Translations under genes and position numbers: made by a program
DNA from: Aquibium carbonis
GTDB taxonomy: Bacteria > Pseudomonadota > Alphaproteobacteria > Rhizobiales > Rhizobiaceae
Direction of reading: 5' to 3'
NCBI RefSeq assembly: GCF_003970795.1
Contig: NZ_RWKW01000035.1
Span: 124,001-188,000 of the forward strand
DNA length: 64,000 nt
The notes under the pieces: model-generated
What the model saw: the letters and a program-made list of their open reading frames with translations, nothing else
Told to the model about the DNA's origin: nothing
Databases searched by the model: none
Shown: positions 27,652 to 37,558 of the stretch, piece by piece
How the letters are laid out: the number at the start of each line of letters is the position of its first letter
Numbering within the stretch: the stretch's first letter is position 1

Positions 27652-27912
27652 ATGTCGGAGACCTATCCCATCAACGTCATGCAGGATCGGTGTTCCGGGG
27701 ACTATTCCGGAGGACGATGGCCTGCGATGGCTTGCGCCACCGATCCTGTGGACGATGGCAGAACACGAATAGAACTTGGTCTGAATGCACCCGGTGGGCC
27801 GGCGGGTTCGGACGTCGACGCGGGAAAGTTCTGGAACGATGCTCCCGCATGGATCGCCGTCGGCGGCACGCCTGATGAAGCGCTTGATAATCTAAGGAAA
27901 TCGCAGACATGA
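27652..27912 (+). CDS. Hypothetical 86-residue protein between ilvB and ilvH
   Basis: The frame opens 4 bases after the ilvB stop and its own stop overlaps the ilvH start as ATGA, which is the spacing of a coupled operon gene. The product is acidic and soluble, has two cysteines and ends in a GGTPDEALDNLRKS segment that faintly recalls HicB-like small proteins. No family was recognised. ilvB and ilvH are usually adjacent or separated by small gaps, so this is either a lineage-specific gene or an open spacer. Coding potential is plausible but unproven. Confidence 0.5.
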   Translation: MSETYPINVMQDRCSGDYSGGRWPAMACATDPVDDGRTRIELGLNAPGGPAGSDVDAGKFWNDAPAWIAVGGTPDEALDNLRKSQT

Positions 27913-28481
27913 ACGCCCAGCTCCAGCCCACCGGCTCCGCCTACTTCATCGAACGGGAAACCGCCAAGCCGGAGGCGCACACGCTTTCGGTGCTGGTCGA
28001 CAACGAGCCGGGCGTGCTCGCCCGCGTCATCGGCCTGTTTTCCGGTCGCGGCTACAATATCGACAGCCTGACGGTCTCGGAGACCGAGCACGAGAAGCAC
28101 CTGTCGCGCATCACCATCGTGACGCGCGGCACGCCGCAGGTGATGGAGCAGATCAAGCACCAGCTGGAGCGCATCGTGCCGGTGCACCGCGTCGTCGACA
28201 TGACGGTGGTGGCGCGCGAGCGCGGGCACGACCGTCCGCTGGAGCGCGAACTGGCGCTGGTGAAGGTCGCCGGCACCGGCGACCACCGGGTCGAGGCGCT
28301 GAGGCTCGCTGACGCTTTTCGCGCCAGCGTCATCGACGCCAACACCGAGCACTTCATCTTCGAGATCACCGGCCGCGTGTCGAAAATCGAGCAGTTCATC
28401 GCCATCATGAAGCCGCTCGGGCTGATCGAGGTCTGCCGCACCGGCGTCGCCGCGCTCAATCGCGGTCCCGAGGGAATGTGA
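27909..28481 (+). CDS. ilvH: Acetolactate synthase small (regulatory) subunit
   Basis: A 190-residue regulatory subunit with an N-terminal ACT domain (HTLSVLVDNEPGVLARVIGL, then FSGRGYNIDSLTV) and the C-terminal domain ending in a FEITGRVSKIEQFI segment. It stimulates the large subunit and confers valine feedback inhibition. The length exceeds E. coli IlvH (163) by an N-terminal tail, usual in alphaproteobacteria. It is translated from the attenuated ilv transcript. Also known as IlvN. Confidence 0.96.
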   Translation: MNAQLQPTGSAYFIERETAKPEAHTLSVLVDNEPGVLARVIGLFSGRGYNIDSLTVSETEHEKHLSRITIVTRGTPQVMEQIKHQLERIVPVHRVVDMTVVARERGHDRPLERELALVKVAGTGDHRVEALRLADAFRASVIDANTEHFIFEITGRVSKIEQFIAIMKPLGLIEVCRTGVAALNRGPEGM

Positions 28482-28628
28482 GGCCAGAGTGCCGGGCCGA
28501 CGGATCGGAGCGTGCCCGCTACCTGGAACATCGTCCGCCGCCCCGGGGATGAGGACAGACCGGCGGGCGGGATTTCATCCGGGGCGTCCAACCGGCACCG
28601 GAAGGCTGTGCTGCGGGGTGTTTTTGGG

Positions 28629-28657
28629 TTGACCGTTGGAACCGGCCTCCCTATGTT
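28629..28657 (+). promoter_or_regulatory. Promoter of tRNA-Lys
   Basis: TTGACC (28629-28634) and TATGTT (28652-28657) are 17 bases apart, ending 33 bases before the tRNA 5' end. The remaining 28482-28690 gap after ilvH shows no gene. Confidence 0.6.
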
Positions 28658-28690
28658 CCGCCGCACTTCGGGAGCGCTTTGGGCCTTCGG

Positions 28691-28766
28691 GAGCGCGTAG
28701 CTCAGCCGGTAGAGCAACTGACTTTTAATCAGTAGGTCCTGGGTTCGAGCCCCAGCGCGCTCACCA
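28691..28766 (+). tRNA. tRNA-Lys (anticodon TTT)
   Basis: A 76-base cloverleaf: the acceptor stem GAGCGCG pairs with CGCGCTC, the D arm is AGCTCAGCCGGTAGAGC, the anticodon stem-loop ACTGACTTTTAATCAGT exposes TTT, the T arm has GGTTCGAGCC, and the genomic sequence encodes the CCA end. It is flanked by ilvH and ccdA. No integrase or duplicated 3' end is visible nearby. Confidence 0.97.
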
Positions 28767-29031
28767 GTTCGAAAAAAATCGGCTCCGGACAGGCTTCCAC
28801 ACACCACGATCCCCCGATGGCGGCGAACAATGCCGGGCGGGTGCGCCGGCGGGCGACGATGCCCGCGCATCCTTTCGTCGACGGCGGCGGGATGAAGCGA
28901 TCATGCAGCCGCGGCTGGATCACGCCTTGGTCGCGCCGGGACAATATGCCCACGCAAGGGTGATTGGCTCGCGCCCCGGTCGGGGTCTATAGGCGCGGAT
29001 CGACGGACTGCGAACCGGACGAGGCGAGGCG

Positions 29032-29778
29032 ATGGCGATCGATGTCGGCTATGTGAGCGCGGTGGGGGCAGGGGCGATCTCCTTTCTCTCGCCCTGCGTC
29101 CTGCCGCTGGTGCCGCCCTATCTCTGTTACATGGCCGGCGTCTCGGTCGATGACTTTCGCGGCGAGGGCGCTAAATCCGAGGACAGAACGACGCGCTACG
29201 CCCTGGTCGGCGCCTCGGTGGCCTTCGTACTGGGTTTCTCGACCGTCTTCGTGGCGCTCGGCGCGGGGGCCTCGACCATCGGGGGCCTGCTGCGCGCCTG
29301 GCAGCAGGAACTGGCCGTCGTCGCCGGCCTGCTGATCATCCTGATGGGGCTGAACTTCCTCGGCGTGATCCGCATCCCCTTCCTGTCGCGGGAAGCGCGC
29401 TTCCAGTCCGGCGGCAAGCCCGCCAGCGGGGTGGCGGCCTACTTCATGGGACTGGCCTTCGCCTTTGGCTGGACGCCCTGCATCGGCCCGGTGCTGGGGC
29501 CGATCCTGACGCTGGCCGGCGGGCGCGACACGGTGGGCGAGGGCGCGGCCCTGCTTGCCGCCTATTCGCTGGGGCTCGGCATTCCCTTCCTGGCGGCAGC
29601 GTTGTTTTCCGGCGCCTTCATGCGGTTCCTGTCGCGCTTTCGAGTTCATCTCGGGCGGGTGGAGAAGGTGATGGGCGTGTTTCTCGTGCTGGCCGGCATC
29701 CTGTTCTTGACGGGGGGCATCCAGACGGCGTCCTTCTGGCTGCTCGAGAACTTCCCGATCCTCGGAACACTGGGCTGA
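29032..29778 (+). CDS. ccdA: CcdA-family cytochrome c biogenesis / thiol-disulfide membrane transporter
   Basis: A 248-residue protein with six membrane helices. The two redox cysteines lie in the family motifs FLSPCVLPLVPPYLCYM and FGWTPCIGPVLGPIL. CcdA carries electrons from cytosolic thioredoxin to periplasmic thiol proteins, keeping apocytochrome c cysteines reduced. It is convergent with the DMT gene, with only 3 bases between the stops. It may serve the five-haem cytochrome elsewhere in the window, among others. The 28767-29031 gap upstream shows no gene. Confidence 0.93.
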   Translation: MAIDVGYVSAVGAGAISFLSPCVLPLVPPYLCYMAGVSVDDFRGEGAKSEDRTTRYALVGASVAFVLGFSTVFVALGAGASTIGGLLRAWQQELAVVAGLLIILMGLNFLGVIRIPFLSREARFQSGGKPASGVAAYFMGLAFAFGWTPCIGPVLGPILTLAGGRDTVGEGAALLAAYSLGLGIPFLAAALFSGAFMRFLSRFRVHLGRVEKVMGVFLVLAGILFLTGGIQTASFWLLENFPILGTLG

Positions 29779-29781
29779 TCG

Positions 29782-30702
29782 TCATCGACGTCGCGGCAGC
29801 CAGGTGGCGGGCAGCGTGGCCAGGATAACCCCTCCGGTCACCAGCACGATTCCGAGGGCATGGTGGGTGTGGAAACTCTCGCCAAGGAACAGCACCGCCA
29901 GCCCCACGCCAAAGGGCGGCATCAGATACATGAACACGCCCGCCACCGGCGCGCCGAGCCGGCGGACGCCGAACTGGAAGCCGAGGAAGGCCGCCAGCGA
30001 AGCAAAGACCACGATGCCGGCGATCCCGCTCCAGGCACTGGCCGTCACCGGCATGGGAGCGCCGGCGAAAAACTCCCAGGCCGCGAACGGCGCCAGCAGC
30101 AGGGCGCCAGCCGCTGCGATCAGCGGCAGCAGCGCCAGATTGGCGACGCCGGTGACGCGCGGCGAACGCAGCATCAGCGAATAGACCGCCCAGGCGATGG
30201 CCGCCCCCACGAAGAGCAGATCTCCCTCGTTGAAATCTAGCGACAGCAGGGCCGAAAGCTCGCCGCGCAGCACGATGAACGCAATGCCGGTCAGCGCCAG
30301 AACCGATCCGGCGGCGGGACGCAGGCCGATTCGCCTGCGGTTGACGACCGCATCGATGAGGATGATGAACACCGGCGAGGTGGTGTAGATCAGCGTGCCG
30401 TTGGTGGCCGTCGTGCGCTGGAGCGCGATGTAGACCAGTGCGCCGCAGAACCACATGCCGAGGAAACCGAGAAGCATGAGGAAGGGCCCGTTCTGAAGCA
30501 CCAGCCGGCGCGCGGCGGCGCGGTCGGCCAGCACGCAGGGCGAAAGTGCCAGCGCCACCGCGCCCCAACGCAAAAAGGCCAGCGTGAAGGGTGCGACCTC
30601 GCCGATGACGCCGCGCCCGAAGATCAGGTTGGTGGAAAAGAACAAGGGCGTCAGCACCATCACGACGATGGCGGCGGTCTGGCGTCCCGAATGGCTGGTC
30701 AA
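29782..30702 (-). CDS. EamA/DMT-family transporter
   Basis: The product is a 306-residue membrane protein with about ten helices and two EamA repeats. The first ends near TTSPVFIILIDAV; the second contains AWAVYSLMLRSP and ends with FLGESFHTHHALGIVLV. Members export amino acids or other metabolites, and the substrate here is unknown. The start is taken as TTG at 30702 because AGGAG lies 8 bases upstream; the frame opens to 30840 without a ribosome site and would reach into the glmU promoter. It is divergent from glmU. Confidence 0.88.
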   Translation of the reverse strand: MTSHSGRQTAAIVVMVLTPLFFSTNLIFGRGVIGEVAPFTLAFLRWGAVALALSPCVLADRAAARRLVLQNGPFLMLLGFLGMWFCGALVYIALQRTTATNGTLIYTTSPVFIILIDAVVNRRRIGLRPAAGSVLALTGIAFIVLRGELSALLSLDFNEGDLLFVGAAIAWAVYSLMLRSPRVTGVANLALLPLIAAAGALLLAPFAAWEFFAGAPMPVTASAWSGIAGIVVFASLAAFLGFQFGVRRLGAPVAGVFMYLMPPFGVGLAVLFLGESFHTHHALGIVLVTGGVILATLPATWLPRRR

Positions 30703-30845
30703 GGGCGGTGCTCCTCGCCGGTGCGGCGATTGGATTGGCAAGGCAGCGGTGATAGAGACGTTCCCGGTTTGGAACAATGGGTCGGTCAGAAACGAGGGCC
30801 GATCCGGGACAACGCGCCGGTTTCGGCATGAGGACGTCACGCATC

Positions 30846-32219
30846 ATGAGCGCACGCAGCTGTCTTTCCGTCATCCTGGCCGCTGGCGAGGGCACCCGCA
30901 TGAAGAGCGCGTTGCCGAAGGTGCTGCACGCGGTCGCGGGGCTGCCGCTCGTCTGCCATGTGATCGATGCGGCGGCCGCCGCCGGCAGCAGCGCGCTCGC
31001 GGTGGTGGTCGGCCATGGCGCCGACGAGGTGCGCAAGGCGGTGCAGGCGCGCGCGCCGGGCGCCGACGTCTATCTGCAGGCGCAGCGACTCGGCACCGCG
31101 CATGCGGTGCTGGCGGCGCGCGAGGCGCTGGCGCGCGGCCATGACGACGTGCTGGTGATGTTCGGCGACACGCCGCTGATCGAGTCGCAAGCGCTCGCAA
31201 GCGCGCGCGAAAAGCTCGCGGAAGGTGCAGCTGTCGCGGTGATCGGCTTCCGGACGGACCATCCGAGCGGCTACGGCCGGCTGATCGAGAAGGACGGCGC
31301 GCTGGTTGCCATCCGGGAGGAGCGCGAGTGCTCAAACGAGGAGCGGCGGATCACCTTCTGCAATGGCGGGCTGATGGCGATTGCGGGCGAACATGCGCTT
31401 TCGCTGCTCGACGCGGTCGGCAACGACAATGCCAAGGGCGAGTACTACCTGACCGACATCGTCGAGATCGCCCGCGGTCGCGGGCTGCCCGTGGTGGCGA
31501 CCGAAGCGCCGTTCGAAAACGTTCTCGGCATCAACAACCGCGCCGAACTGGCCGAGGCGGAGGCGATCTGGCAGGCCCGCCGCCGCCGCGCCACGATGCT
31601 GTCGGGCGTGACGCTGATGGCGCCGGAGACGGTGCATTTCAGCCATGACACCGTGATCGGCGCCGATACGATCGTCGAGCCGAACGTCGTCTTCGGGCCC
31701 AAGGTGGCGGTGGCCGGAAATGCCCGCATCCGCGCGTTTTCGCATCTGGAAGGCGCGACGGTGGGCGAGGCTTGCGAAGTCGGTCCCTTCGCGCGGCTGC
31801 GGCCCGGCGCGCGTCTTGCCGAAAAGGCCAAGGTCGGCAATTTCTGCGAGGTCAAGGAGGCCGATATCCAGGCCGGCGCCAAGATCAACCATCTGACCTA
31901 CATCGGCGACGCGACCGTGGGCGCCGACGCCAACATCGGCGCGGGCACCATCACCTGCAACTACAACGGCTATACCAAGGACCGCACCGAGATCGGCGCG
32001 GGCGCCTTCATCGGCTCCAATTCCTCGCTGGTCGCGCCGGTCAGGGTCGGCGAGCGCGCCTATGTGGCCTCGGGCAGCGTCGTCACGGCCGACGTGCCGG
32101 ACGATGCGCTTGCCTTCGGCCGTGCCCGCCAGGAGGTCAAGCCCGGCCGTGCGCCGATCCTGCGCGGCCTCTACAAGGCTGAGAAGGAGCGCCGGCAGGC
32201 GGAAAAGGACAGGTCCTGA
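30846..32219 (+). CDS. glmU: Bifunctional GlmU: UDP-GlcNAc pyrophosphorylase / glucosamine-1-phosphate acetyltransferase
   Basis: A 457-residue enzyme making UDP-GlcNAc for peptidoglycan and lipid A. The N-terminal nucleotidyltransferase has [20 protein letters not shown]. The C-terminal left-handed beta-helix shows hexapeptide repeats ([19 protein letters not shown]) and the acetyl-CoA part. The ATG at 30846 gives a length matching E. coli GlmU (456); another in-frame ATG at 30828 lacks a ribosome site. glmS follows, so two steps of the same pathway are adjacent. Confidence 0.96.
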   Translation: MSARSCLSVILAAGEGTRMKSALPKVLHAVAGLPLVCHVIDAAAAAGSSALAVVVGHGADEVRKAVQARAPGADVYLQAQRLGTAHAVLAAREALARGHDDVLVMFGDTPLIESQALASAREKLAEGAAVAVIGFRTDHPSGYGRLIEKDGALVAIREERECSNEERRITFCNGGLMAIAGEHALSLLDAVGNDNAKGEYYLTDIVEIARGRGLPVVATEAPFENVLGINNRAELAEAEAIWQARRRRATMLSGVTLMAPETVHFSHDTVIGADTIVEPNVVFGPKVAVAGNARIRAFSHLEGATVGEACEVGPFARLRPGARLAEKAKVGNFCEVKEADIQAGAKINHLTYIGDATVGADANIGAGTITCNYNGYTKDRTEIGAGAFIGSNSSLVAPVRVGERAYVASGSVVTADVPDDALAFGRARQEVKPGRAPILRGLYKAEKERRQAEKDRS

Positions 32220-32332
32220 CATAAGGCCGCCGAGGCAACGTCACGATCTGAAACGAAAATTTAGTTCCGTTCGGTCATCATCCGACCCACCATCGGCGCC
32301 AACGGACGGCGCGAATCCCCGGGGGCATCAAA

Positions 32333-34156
32333 ATGTGCGGCATCGTTGCAATCATCGGCTCGACGCCGGTCGCTCCGCTTATCGTCGACGCGCTGAAGCG
32401 GCTCGAATATCGCGGCTATGATTCGGCGGGAGTCGCCACGATCGACCATGGACGGCTCGATCGCCGCCGCGCCGAGGGCAAGCTCATCAACCTGGAAAAC
32501 CGGCTGAAGGACGAGCCCCTGGCCGGGCTGATCGGCATCGGCCACACGCGGTGGGCGACCCATGGGGTTCCCAACGAGACCAACGCGCATCCGCATTTCG
32601 GCAAGGACGTCGCGGTCGTCCACAACGGCATCATCGAGAACTTCGCCGAATTGCGCGATGAACTGAAGGCCGATGGCTACGACTTCGTCTCGCAGACCGA
32701 CACCGAGGTGGTGGCGCATCTGGTCTCGCGCGAACTGGACCGCGGTGCTTCGCCCGAAAAGGCCGCCCACAACACGCTGAAGCGCCTGCAGGGCGCATTC
32801 GCGCTCGCCATCATCTTCCGAGGCGACGAGAACCTGATCATCGGCGCCCGCTCCGGCCCACCCCTGGCCGTGGGGCACGGCGAGGGCGAGATGTATCTCG
32901 GCTCCGACGCGATCGCGCTGTCGCCCTTCACAAGCGCCGTCACCTATCTCGAGGACGGCGACTGGGCGGTGGTGCGCCGGGACGGGATGAAGATCTTCGA
33001 CATGGATGGCAATCCGGTCGAGCGGCGCATGCAGAAGTCGATCGGCACGGCCTTCCTGGTGGACAAGGGCAATCACCGGCACTTCATGGAAAAGGAGATC
33101 CATGAACAGCCGGAGACGATCTCCCACACGCTGTCGCACTATCTCGATTTCACAGAGGGCAGGGCGCGGCGCGAGGCGCTGCCCTTCGACTTTGCGAAGC
33201 TGGACCGCATCGCGATCTCGGCGTGCGGCACGGCCTATCTGGCCGGACTGGTGTCGAAATACTGGTTCGAGCGCTATGCCCGCCTTCCGGTCGACATCGA
33301 TATCGCGTCTGAATTCCGCTACCGCGAGATGCCGATGCCGAAGGCGAGCGCGGCGTTCTTCGTGTCGCAATCGGGCGAGACAGCCGACACGCTGGCTTCG
33401 CTTCGCTACTGCCGCTCGCAGGGCATTCCCATCGGCGCCATCGTCAACGTGCAGGAATCGACCATCGCGCGCGAGGCGGATGGCATCTTCCCGACGCTCG
33501 CCGGACCCGAGATCGGCGTCGCCTCGACAAAGGCCTTCACCAGCCAGCTCTCCGTGCTGGCGGCGCTCGCCGTGCGTGCGGGCAGCGAGCGCGGGACGAT
33601 CAGCGCCGAAGACGAGAAGCGCATGGTGCGCGAGCTGTCCGAAGCGCCGCGCTACGTGCGCCAGGCGCTGAAGCTCGAAGAGCAGATCGAGAAGGTGGCA
33701 CGCAAGCTTTCGCAATTCCGCCACGTGCTCTACCTGGGCCGCGACACGAGCTATCCGCTCGCCATGGAGGGCGCGCTCAAGCTCAAGGAAATCTCCTACA
33801 TTCACGCCGAGGGCTATGCCGCCGGCGAACTGAAGCACGGGCCGATCGCGCTGATCGATCGCGACATGCCGGTGATCGTGATCGCCCCGCACGACCGCAT
33901 CTACGACAAGACCGTGTCGAACATGCAGGAGGTGGCAGCGCGCGGCGGCAAGATCATCCTGATCACCGACCAGGAAGGCGCCCGCCGTTCCTCGATCGAC
34001 ACGTTCGAAACGATCATCATGCCCGATGTGCCCGAGATCATCGCGCCGATCGTCTACGCCCTTCCCATCCAGATGCTTGCCTATTTCACCGCCGTGTTCA
34101 TGGGCACCGACGTCGACCAGCCGCGCAATCTTGCCAAGTCCGTTACCGTCGAGTGA
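32333..34156 (+). CDS. glmS: Glutamine-fructose-6-phosphate aminotransferase
   Basis: A 607-residue GlmS producing glucosamine-6-phosphate, the entry step of amino-sugar synthesis. Cys2 of MCGIVAIIG is the N-terminal glutaminase nucleophile. GHTRWATHG and the two SIS sugar-isomerase domains (ISACGTAYLAGLV, SQSGETADTLASL, then DTSYPLAMEGALKLKEISYI) follow, ending in KSVTVE as in other GlmS proteins. It lies 113 bases after glmU. No glmS ribozyme is visible upstream, as expected outside Gram-positives. Confidence 0.97.
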   Translation: MCGIVAIIGSTPVAPLIVDALKRLEYRGYDSAGVATIDHGRLDRRRAEGKLINLENRLKDEPLAGLIGIGHTRWATHGVPNETNAHPHFGKDVAVVHNGIIENFAELRDELKADGYDFVSQTDTEVVAHLVSRELDRGASPEKAAHNTLKRLQGAFALAIIFRGDENLIIGARSGPPLAVGHGEGEMYLGSDAIALSPFTSAVTYLEDGDWAVVRRDGMKIFDMDGNPVERRMQKSIGTAFLVDKGNHRHFMEKEIHEQPETISHTLSHYLDFTEGRARREALPFDFAKLDRIAISACGTAYLAGLVSKYWFERYARLPVDIDIASEFRYREMPMPKASAAFFVSQSGETADTLASLRYCRSQGIPIGAIVNVQESTIAREADGIFPTLAGPEIGVASTKAFTSQLSVLAALAVRAGSERGTISAEDEKRMVRELSEAPRYVRQALKLEEQIEKVARKLSQFRHVLYLGRDTSYPLAMEGALKLKEISYIHAEGYAAGELKHGPIALIDRDMPVIVIAPHDRIYDKTVSNMQEVAARGGKIILITDQEGARRSSIDTFETIIMPDVPEIIAPIVYALPIQMLAYFTAVFMGTDVDQPRNLAKSVTVE

Positions 34157-34259
34157 CGGGGAGCCGGCCGCTGAAATCGCTGCCGCCTGCATGATTTGAC
34201 ATTCATAAATCCGTTGCATTGCCCTATCTATGGTGAGGCTTCGCTCCGGAAACGCGTGC

Positions 34260-34961
34260 ATGTCCGACCACACCAAAGGCCGAGGAATGATGCGGATCAG
34301 AAATTATTTCCTGACCGGATTCGTCGTTTGTGCGCCGCTCGCGATCACCGCCTACATCGCATGGTCGTTCATCGGCTGGGTGGATTCATGGGTGAAGCCC
34401 TACATTCCCGAGCGCTACAGCCCCGACTACTACCTGCCTTTCGCGGTCCCGGGTTTCGGCCTGATCGTGGCCCTGACCATCATCACGCTTGTGGGCTTCC
34501 TGACGGCCAACTTCATCGGCCGATCGATCGTGTCCTATGGCGAGACGCTGCTGGACCGCATGCCGCTGGTGCGCAGCCTCTATAAGGCGCTGAAGCAGAT
34601 CTTCGAGACGGTTCTGTCGAACAAGTCCGAGGTGTTCAAGAAGGTCGCCCTGATCGAGTATCCGCGCCGCGGCTTGTGGTCGATCGTCTTCATCTCGTCG
34701 GAAGGGAAATCGGAAGTCAACCACAGGCTGGAGGAACCGGCGTCCGAGACGGTGGCGGTTTTCCTGCCGTCGACGCCCAACCCGACCACGGGCTTTCTCA
34801 TGTATGTGCCGCGTGCCGACGTCATCGAGCTGTCGATGTCGGTGGAGGAGGCCGCCAAGCTGATCATTTCCGCCGGCCTGGTCACGCCCGACTACCAGAA
34901 GAAGGTGCAGGAACTCGCCCTCGCCGCGAAGGCCAGACAGCTCTCGACCGCCGCCGAGTAG
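34260..34961 (+). CDS. DUF502-family inner membrane protein
   Basis: A 233-residue protein with two membrane helices (about 15-40 and 60-85) and the DUF502 motifs NYFLTGFVVCAPLAITAYI, RMPLVRSLYKALKQI and FLPSTPNPTTGFLMYVP. The soluble part probably lies on one side of the membrane. No biochemical function is established. It is the last plus-strand gene before the convergent recG, with a short 16-base gap. An alternative start is at 34287. Confidence 0.88.
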   Translation: MSDHTKGRGMMRIRNYFLTGFVVCAPLAITAYIAWSFIGWVDSWVKPYIPERYSPDYYLPFAVPGFGLIVALTIITLVGFLTANFIGRSIVSYGETLLDRMPLVRSLYKALKQIFETVLSNKSEVFKKVALIEYPRRGLWSIVFISSEGKSEVNHRLEEPASETVAVFLPSTPNPTTGFLMYVPRADVIELSMSVEEAAKLIISAGLVTPDYQKKVQELALAAKARQLSTAAE

Positions 34962-34977
34962 CGCCGACGCTTGCTGC

Positions 34978-37086
34978 TCAGCCTGCGCGCAACAGCCGGA
35001 CGGCCTCGTCGCGGCCGAACAGGTAGAGCAGCAGACGCAGGGCTTCGCCGCGCGGCGTGGTCAGGTCGGGGTCGCGCTCCAGCACGAGCCGCGCATCGCT
35101 GCGGGCGATCTCCAGGAGGTCGCCATGCGCCTCGAGCCGCGCTACCTGGAAGCCGGGCGTGCCGGATTGCCGGGTGCCGAGCAACTCGCCTTCGCCGCGC
35201 AACTTCAGATCTTCCTCCGAGATGAGGAAACCGTCCTCCGTCTCGCGCAGCACCGAGAGGCGTCGCTTGGCCGTCTCGCCAAGCGGACCCTCGTAGAGCA
35301 GCACGCAGGTCGACGCATCGTCGCCGCGCCCGACCCGGCCGCGCAGCTGGTGCAGCTGCGCCAGTCCGAAACGCTCGGCGTGCTCGATGACGATGATCGT
35401 GGCGTCCGGCACGTCGACACCCACCTCGACGACGGTCGTGGCGACGAGGATCCTGGTCTCCCCGGACTTGAAGGCGCGCATCGCCTCGTCCTTTTCGGCG
35501 GCCTTCATGCGTCCGTGCACGAGGCCGACGAGCGGACCAAATACCTCGCGCAGGGATTTTGCCCGGTCATCGGCCGACATCAGCTTGACCTCCTCGGACT
35601 CCTCCACCAGCGGGCAGATCCAGTAAGCCTTCTGGCCGTCGCGGATTGCGTTGCCGATGCGCCCGACGAGGTCCGTCAAACGTTCGATGGGCAAGGTCAC
35701 GGTCTGAATCGGCTTGCGGCCGGCGGGTTTTTCGGTCAGGCGCGAGACGTCCATGTCGCCAAAAGCCGACAGGACGAGCGTGCGCGGGATGGGCGTGGCT
35801 GTCATCACCAGCATGTCCGGCGCATCGCCCTTGGCGGTCATCGACAGCCGCTGGTGCACGCCGAAGCGATGCTGCTCGTCGACGATGGCCAGCACCAGGT
35901 TGCGATAGGCCACGCTTTCCTGAAAGAGCGCATGCGTGCCGATGACGAAGTCGATCGAGCCGTCGGCGATGCCGGCCAGGATTTCGGCGCGCTCGCGGCC
36001 CTTCTCGCGCCCGGTCAGCACACGAGCGGCGAGGCCGGCTTTCGCCGCCAGCGGAGCGATGGTCGCGAAATGCTGGCGCGCAAGAATTTCGGTCGGCGCC
36101 ATCAGCGCAGACTGGCCGCCGGCCTCCGCCGCGCGTGCCATGGCGAGCAGCGCGACGACCGTCTTGCCGGCGCCGACGTCGCCCTGCAGCAGCCGCAGCA
36201 TGCGGTCGGGCCGTGCGAGATCGGCGTCGATCTCGGCGACGGCCTGTTCCTGACTGCGGGTCAGGGTATAGGGCAGCGCCGCACGGATCGCCGCCACATG
36301 CCTGCCGTCGCCAACCAGGGGCCGGCCGGAAAAACGCCGGACGCGGGCGCGTATCATCGCCAGCGAAAGCTGGCCGGCGAGCAGCTCGTCATAGGCGAGG
36401 CGCCGACGCGCCGGATTGTCGAGCGAGACGTCGAGCGCGTCGGCCGGCTCGTGCAGGCGCTTCAGTGCACCCGCGAAATCGGGGAAGGACTGGCGTCGCA
36501 CCAGTTCGGCGTCCTGCCATTCCGGCAAGGCGGGCAGGCGCGCGAGCGCCTGGGCGAGGATGCGCCGCAGGACGCGCGGCGAAAGGCCGGCCGTCAGCGG
36601 ATAGACCGGCTCCACCAGCGGCAGGTCGCCCGCCTTGTCGACCGAAACCATGTGGTCGGGATGCACCATCGAGGGCCGGCCGTTGAACCACTCCATGCGG
36701 CCGCTGATCAGCATGCGGGCGCCGACCGGCAAGGTGTTTTCCAGCCAGGGGCCCTTGGCGTGGAAGAAGGTGAGCGCGATCTCGCCGGTGTCGTCGAATG
36801 CGAAGACGCGGTAGGGCATTCCGCCCTTGCCGCGCGGCGGCGGCTGGTGGCGGTCGATCGTTACCTCCAGCGTCACGATCGCGCCCTCGGCGGCCAGCGC
36901 GATCTCGGGCCGACTGCGCCGGTCGATCAGCGAGTGCGGCAGGACGAAGAGCAGGTCGCCGACCCTCAGCTCGCGCTCGGCGACATCGGCGGGCGTCACT
37001 TTCTCCAGCAAGGCGCCGACCTTCGGCCCGACGCCTTCGAGCGTGGTGGCCGGCGCAAAAAGCGGGTCGAGCAGGGACGGGCGCAT
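34978..37086 (-). CDS. recG: ATP-dependent DNA helicase RecG
   Basis: A 702-residue RecG. The N-terminal wedge/OB domain precedes a superfamily-2 helicase core with Walker A LQGDVGAGKTVVAL, DEQHRFGVHQR (DEQH-type box), TATPIPRTL and the C-terminal LRGRVGRG motif. RecG remodels stalled replication forks and Holliday junctions. It is divergent from sdhE and mfd, two other genes commonly found beside recG in rhizobia. Confidence 0.97.
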   Translation of the reverse strand: MRPSLLDPLFAPATTLEGVGPKVGALLEKVTPADVAERELRVGDLLFVLPHSLIDRRSRPEIALAAEGAIVTLEVTIDRHQPPPRGKGGMPYRVFAFDDTGEIALTFFHAKGPWLENTLPVGARMLISGRMEWFNGRPSMVHPDHMVSVDKAGDLPLVEPVYPLTAGLSPRVLRRILAQALARLPALPEWQDAELVRRQSFPDFAGALKRLHEPADALDVSLDNPARRRLAYDELLAGQLSLAMIRARVRRFSGRPLVGDGRHVAAIRAALPYTLTRSQEQAVAEIDADLARPDRMLRLLQGDVGAGKTVVALLAMARAAEAGGQSALMAPTEILARQHFATIAPLAAKAGLAARVLTGREKGRERAEILAGIADGSIDFVIGTHALFQESVAYRNLVLAIVDEQHRFGVHQRLSMTAKGDAPDMLVMTATPIPRTLVLSAFGDMDVSRLTEKPAGRKPIQTVTLPIERLTDLVGRIGNAIRDGQKAYWICPLVEESEEVKLMSADDRAKSLREVFGPLVGLVHGRMKAAEKDEAMRAFKSGETRILVATTVVEVGVDVPDATIIVIEHAERFGLAQLHQLRGRVGRGDDASTCVLLYEGPLGETAKRRLSVLRETEDGFLISEEDLKLRGEGELLGTRQSGTPGFQVARLEAHGDLLEIARSDARLVLERDPDLTTPRGEALRLLLYLFGRDEAVRLLRAG

Positions 37087-37269
37087 CGGTCAGCTCCCGT
37101 CCAGGCGCGCGAAAGCCGACGCGAAGCTGGCGAAGGATGGCGAGGCGGATGGGAGACGATCATTTGGCACGCCGCGCACCTTATCCGCCTGCGCGGTCGC
37201 TGCAAGGCTGACACTGGCCTCGTTCCGTTCTATATGCGCATCCGAACCAGGCGAGCGACCACCGGCACG

Positions 37270-37545
37270 ATGATCAGCAGCGGCACTCTCAGCATCCGGC
37301 GCAAGAAGGCGCTCTATCGGGCCCAGCATCGCGGCATGCGCGAGATGGACCTATTGCTCGGCACCTTCGCGGCCGCAAGCCTGGATCAGATGAGCGCGGC
37401 AGAACTCGATGAGTTCGAGGGGTTGCTGGACATCCTGGATGCCGATTTCCTGAAATGGCTCACCGGCGAAGAACCGGTACCGGCCAGACACGACACAGAT
37501 CTCTTCCGCAGGATCCGGGCGTTCCGCCAAGTGATGCCTTTCTGA
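37270..37545 (+). CDS. sdhE: SdhE/SDHAF2-family FAD assembly factor
   Basis: A 91-residue protein with the family core IRRKKALYRAQHRGMREMDLL followed by the acidic helix ELDEFEGLLDILDADFLKWL. The RGxxE motif (RGMRE) is what SdhE uses to promote covalent FAD attachment to succinate dehydrogenase and fumarate reductase. The start at 37270 gives the usual length; an ATG at 37234 is also in frame. mfd begins 13 bases after the stop. Confidence 0.9.
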   Translation: MISSGTLSIRRKKALYRAQHRGMREMDLLLGTFAAASLDQMSAAELDEFEGLLDILDADFLKWLTGEEPVPARHDTDLFRRIRAFRQVMPF

Positions 37546-37558
37546 CGATAGATAACCC

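Noticed and set aside
28512-28700. Small frame before tRNA-Lys
   Set aside because: Runs into the tRNA gene and overlaps its promoter. No recognisable features.
28691-28766. tRNA-Lys as an integration site
   Set aside because: No integrase, no duplicated 3' end, and normal composition on both sides.
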